A DNA stretch of 64,000 nt from Gerris lacustris. Its lineage: Eukaryota; Arthropoda; Insecta; Hemiptera; Gerridae. The notes beneath the pieces were generated by a model. It did no database searches and was not told where the DNA came from. It saw only the letters and a list, made by a program, of their open reading frames with translations. This document shows, piece after piece, positions 62,644-64,000 of this stretch; position 1 is the stretch's first letter, and every line of letters starts with the position of its first letter. The translations under genes were made by a program, and so were the position numbers. The stretch is taken from assembly GCA_951217055.1 (NCBI GenBank), contig OX578282.1, positions 18,465,106 through 18,529,105 on the forward strand. Reading direction: 5' to 3'.

Positions 62644-63523
62644 AACAATCAATATCATCAATACTATTTGTATACGATTTTAAAACATAAATATAAAAAG
62701 AGAAACTGTTACAAATACATTTGCCGTTTCCTTCTGAATTTAAGAATACATTATTTAAAAAATACCTCATTACTCATAAATAATATTTTTTAAATATAAT
62801 ACGTTATGCTCCCTTGATGAAATGCAAGATTGACTCAACAGGGGAAAATAAACTTGGCATCTTTGTTGCTAACTTCAGATCAAAGGACAAAATTGGCCGC
62901 ATAATAGTCAAAAACTATACAATAGATAATTAGGAAATTAAAGTGTTGATGGTGGCCATAATAATGAATTCAAAGAAACTCTGTCCACGTAAAACAATAC
63001 TTGATTCAATCATCAAAGCATCTTTCATTCTTTATAAGGCCATCATCAATCATCAGAGCCTAATATGCGGGAGAACTAGAGTTACATTATTATAGATAGA
63101 GTGTTTTAAGCGGAGGGACCATTTCTTTAAGATCCATAAACAGCTAATAGCTAATGTTTAACAAAAAACTTTCGGCCACTTTAGTTATTTATTATCTGTT
63201 AACTAATCCACTATTTTTCAGTTAACTGATGATGCAATTGAAATCTTTATGTATTAAACATTAAGAATTTTGACAGCAAATTGGTCAGTTTTGCCAACTA
63301 TTTTTTAGTTAAATATTGGTAAATACATGGAATAATTTAAATCTTCCAAGCCTTCCAATATATTTAAAAGATAAAAGCCGGGAAATAACAAAAGAGGTTA
63401 TTTTAAGATACTAAAACTCATTTGTAGGTCCCGAATGAACTGATAAACACCAAAAATATTGGCCAGCTATTTTCAGTTTTCAGAGTCAAGTTATCTCTTA
63501 AACAACAATTAAATGTAAAATAA
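62642..63523. other. Spacer, nothing recognised
   Basis: No gene or repeat family was recognised. Confidence 0.5.
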
Positions 63524-63894
63524 TCTGCCAATTTGTGTGGCACATAGCTTCTTCTCGTCCAATCACTGGCCACACGAGTGATAGAAAAAATTAAGATGCG
63601 AGCATTAACGCAAATTCTATAAGTTTTCCCCGCTATGAATTGATAGTGTAGTTGAGTAGGCATGTTTCAATTCCAGCGTGTTCAAATTACATTTTATTTA
63701 GTAAAAATGGAAGCAAAAGCTTAAAATTTATTTGGGGGCATCTTTTAAGATATGGTGGTTCACAAAAATTATGATCAACAGATACAATGTATATGAAGCG
63801 TATGTCTGTCCTAAAAATGTTAAATTTGGAGCCAAAAATATACATTCTTCAGAATAATCACATTGCTCCCGTTACCTTCGGTAAGCTCGAAAGC
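63524..63894 (-). repeat. Family C repeat, minus strand, internally deleted
   Basis: The minus-strand head (GCTTTCGAGCTTACCGAAGG at 63894) and the tail (CACAAATTGGCAG, with AAGCTATGTGCC, at 63524-63552) are present. Most of the core is missing or diverged. Nothing is recognised to the right of it (63895-64000). Confidence 0.75.
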
Positions 63895-64000
63895 AAAAGT
63901 TTATAGATTACACCTTAAATAATATATTCATATATTCAAATAGATTTAAATTTATCCTTAAAAACTATTGAATCTTCAAGGTAAATAACCCTGATAACCA

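Overview
This is eukaryotic nuclear DNA, very AT-rich, with long (TA)n tracts. The dispersed repeats are of the kind seen in arthropods, and the window is most likely from an insect. That placement is an inference: no feature fixes the order, and no bacterial or viral gene organisation is present. The window is gene-poor. The one protein gene recognised with good support is a minus-strand, intronless homologue of the axonemal protein CFAP161 (20093-20902). A group of three tRNA-Asp(GTC) genes lies at 39.5-41.6 kb, and the outer copy is decayed. Weaker coding traces are a possible terminal exon with a poly(A) signal (5199-5371), unidentified open frames at 2855, 32199 and 50105, and an unidentified pseudogene at 59640-60124.

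Most of the rest is made of mobile-element families, several defined by target-site duplications (TSDs) read directly from the sequence. They are: a 3.64-kb hAT element (30343-33982, TSD CTTTTAAG) with a hAT transposase remnant and two Helitron-like 3' ends inside it; a 477-bp hAT MITE (24756-25232, TSD ATCTATAC); a 232-252-bp MITE family with ends GGYACTTCTTTAG and 8-bp TSDs; a 608-bp piggyBac-like MITE flanked by TTAA (55433-56040); and three foldback elements (755-1602, 15880-16278, 16575-16816).

A superfamily of short elements combines a hairpin head, a GTCT-rich stretch and a conserved GAAATTTGG block. Four head types occur; here they are called family A (GGAACGAAGTTCC head), family C (GCTTCCG head), family D (ACTTTCTC hairpin, GGCGCGAAAA block) and family G (GAAAGCGAGCG head). 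Families A, C and G share about 300 bp of core under different heads.

Layout: 0-7 kb, nested repeats, the possible terminal exon and a tandemly duplicated Crypton-like fragment; 7-15 kb, mostly AT-rich spacer with (TA)n tracts and a 121-bp-arm hairpin; 15-18.5 kb, a cluster of foldback and family C elements; 20-21 kb, CFAP161; 22-34 kb, a dense nest of MITEs, hairpin arrays and the large hAT; 34-39 kb, degenerate elements and TA tracts; 39.5-41.6 kb, the tRNA-Asp cluster; 44-52 kb, nested elements plus a 66-bp and a 54-bp minisatellite; 53-64 kb, scattered elements and one pseudogene. Apart from the tRNA cluster, no genes appear to work together.
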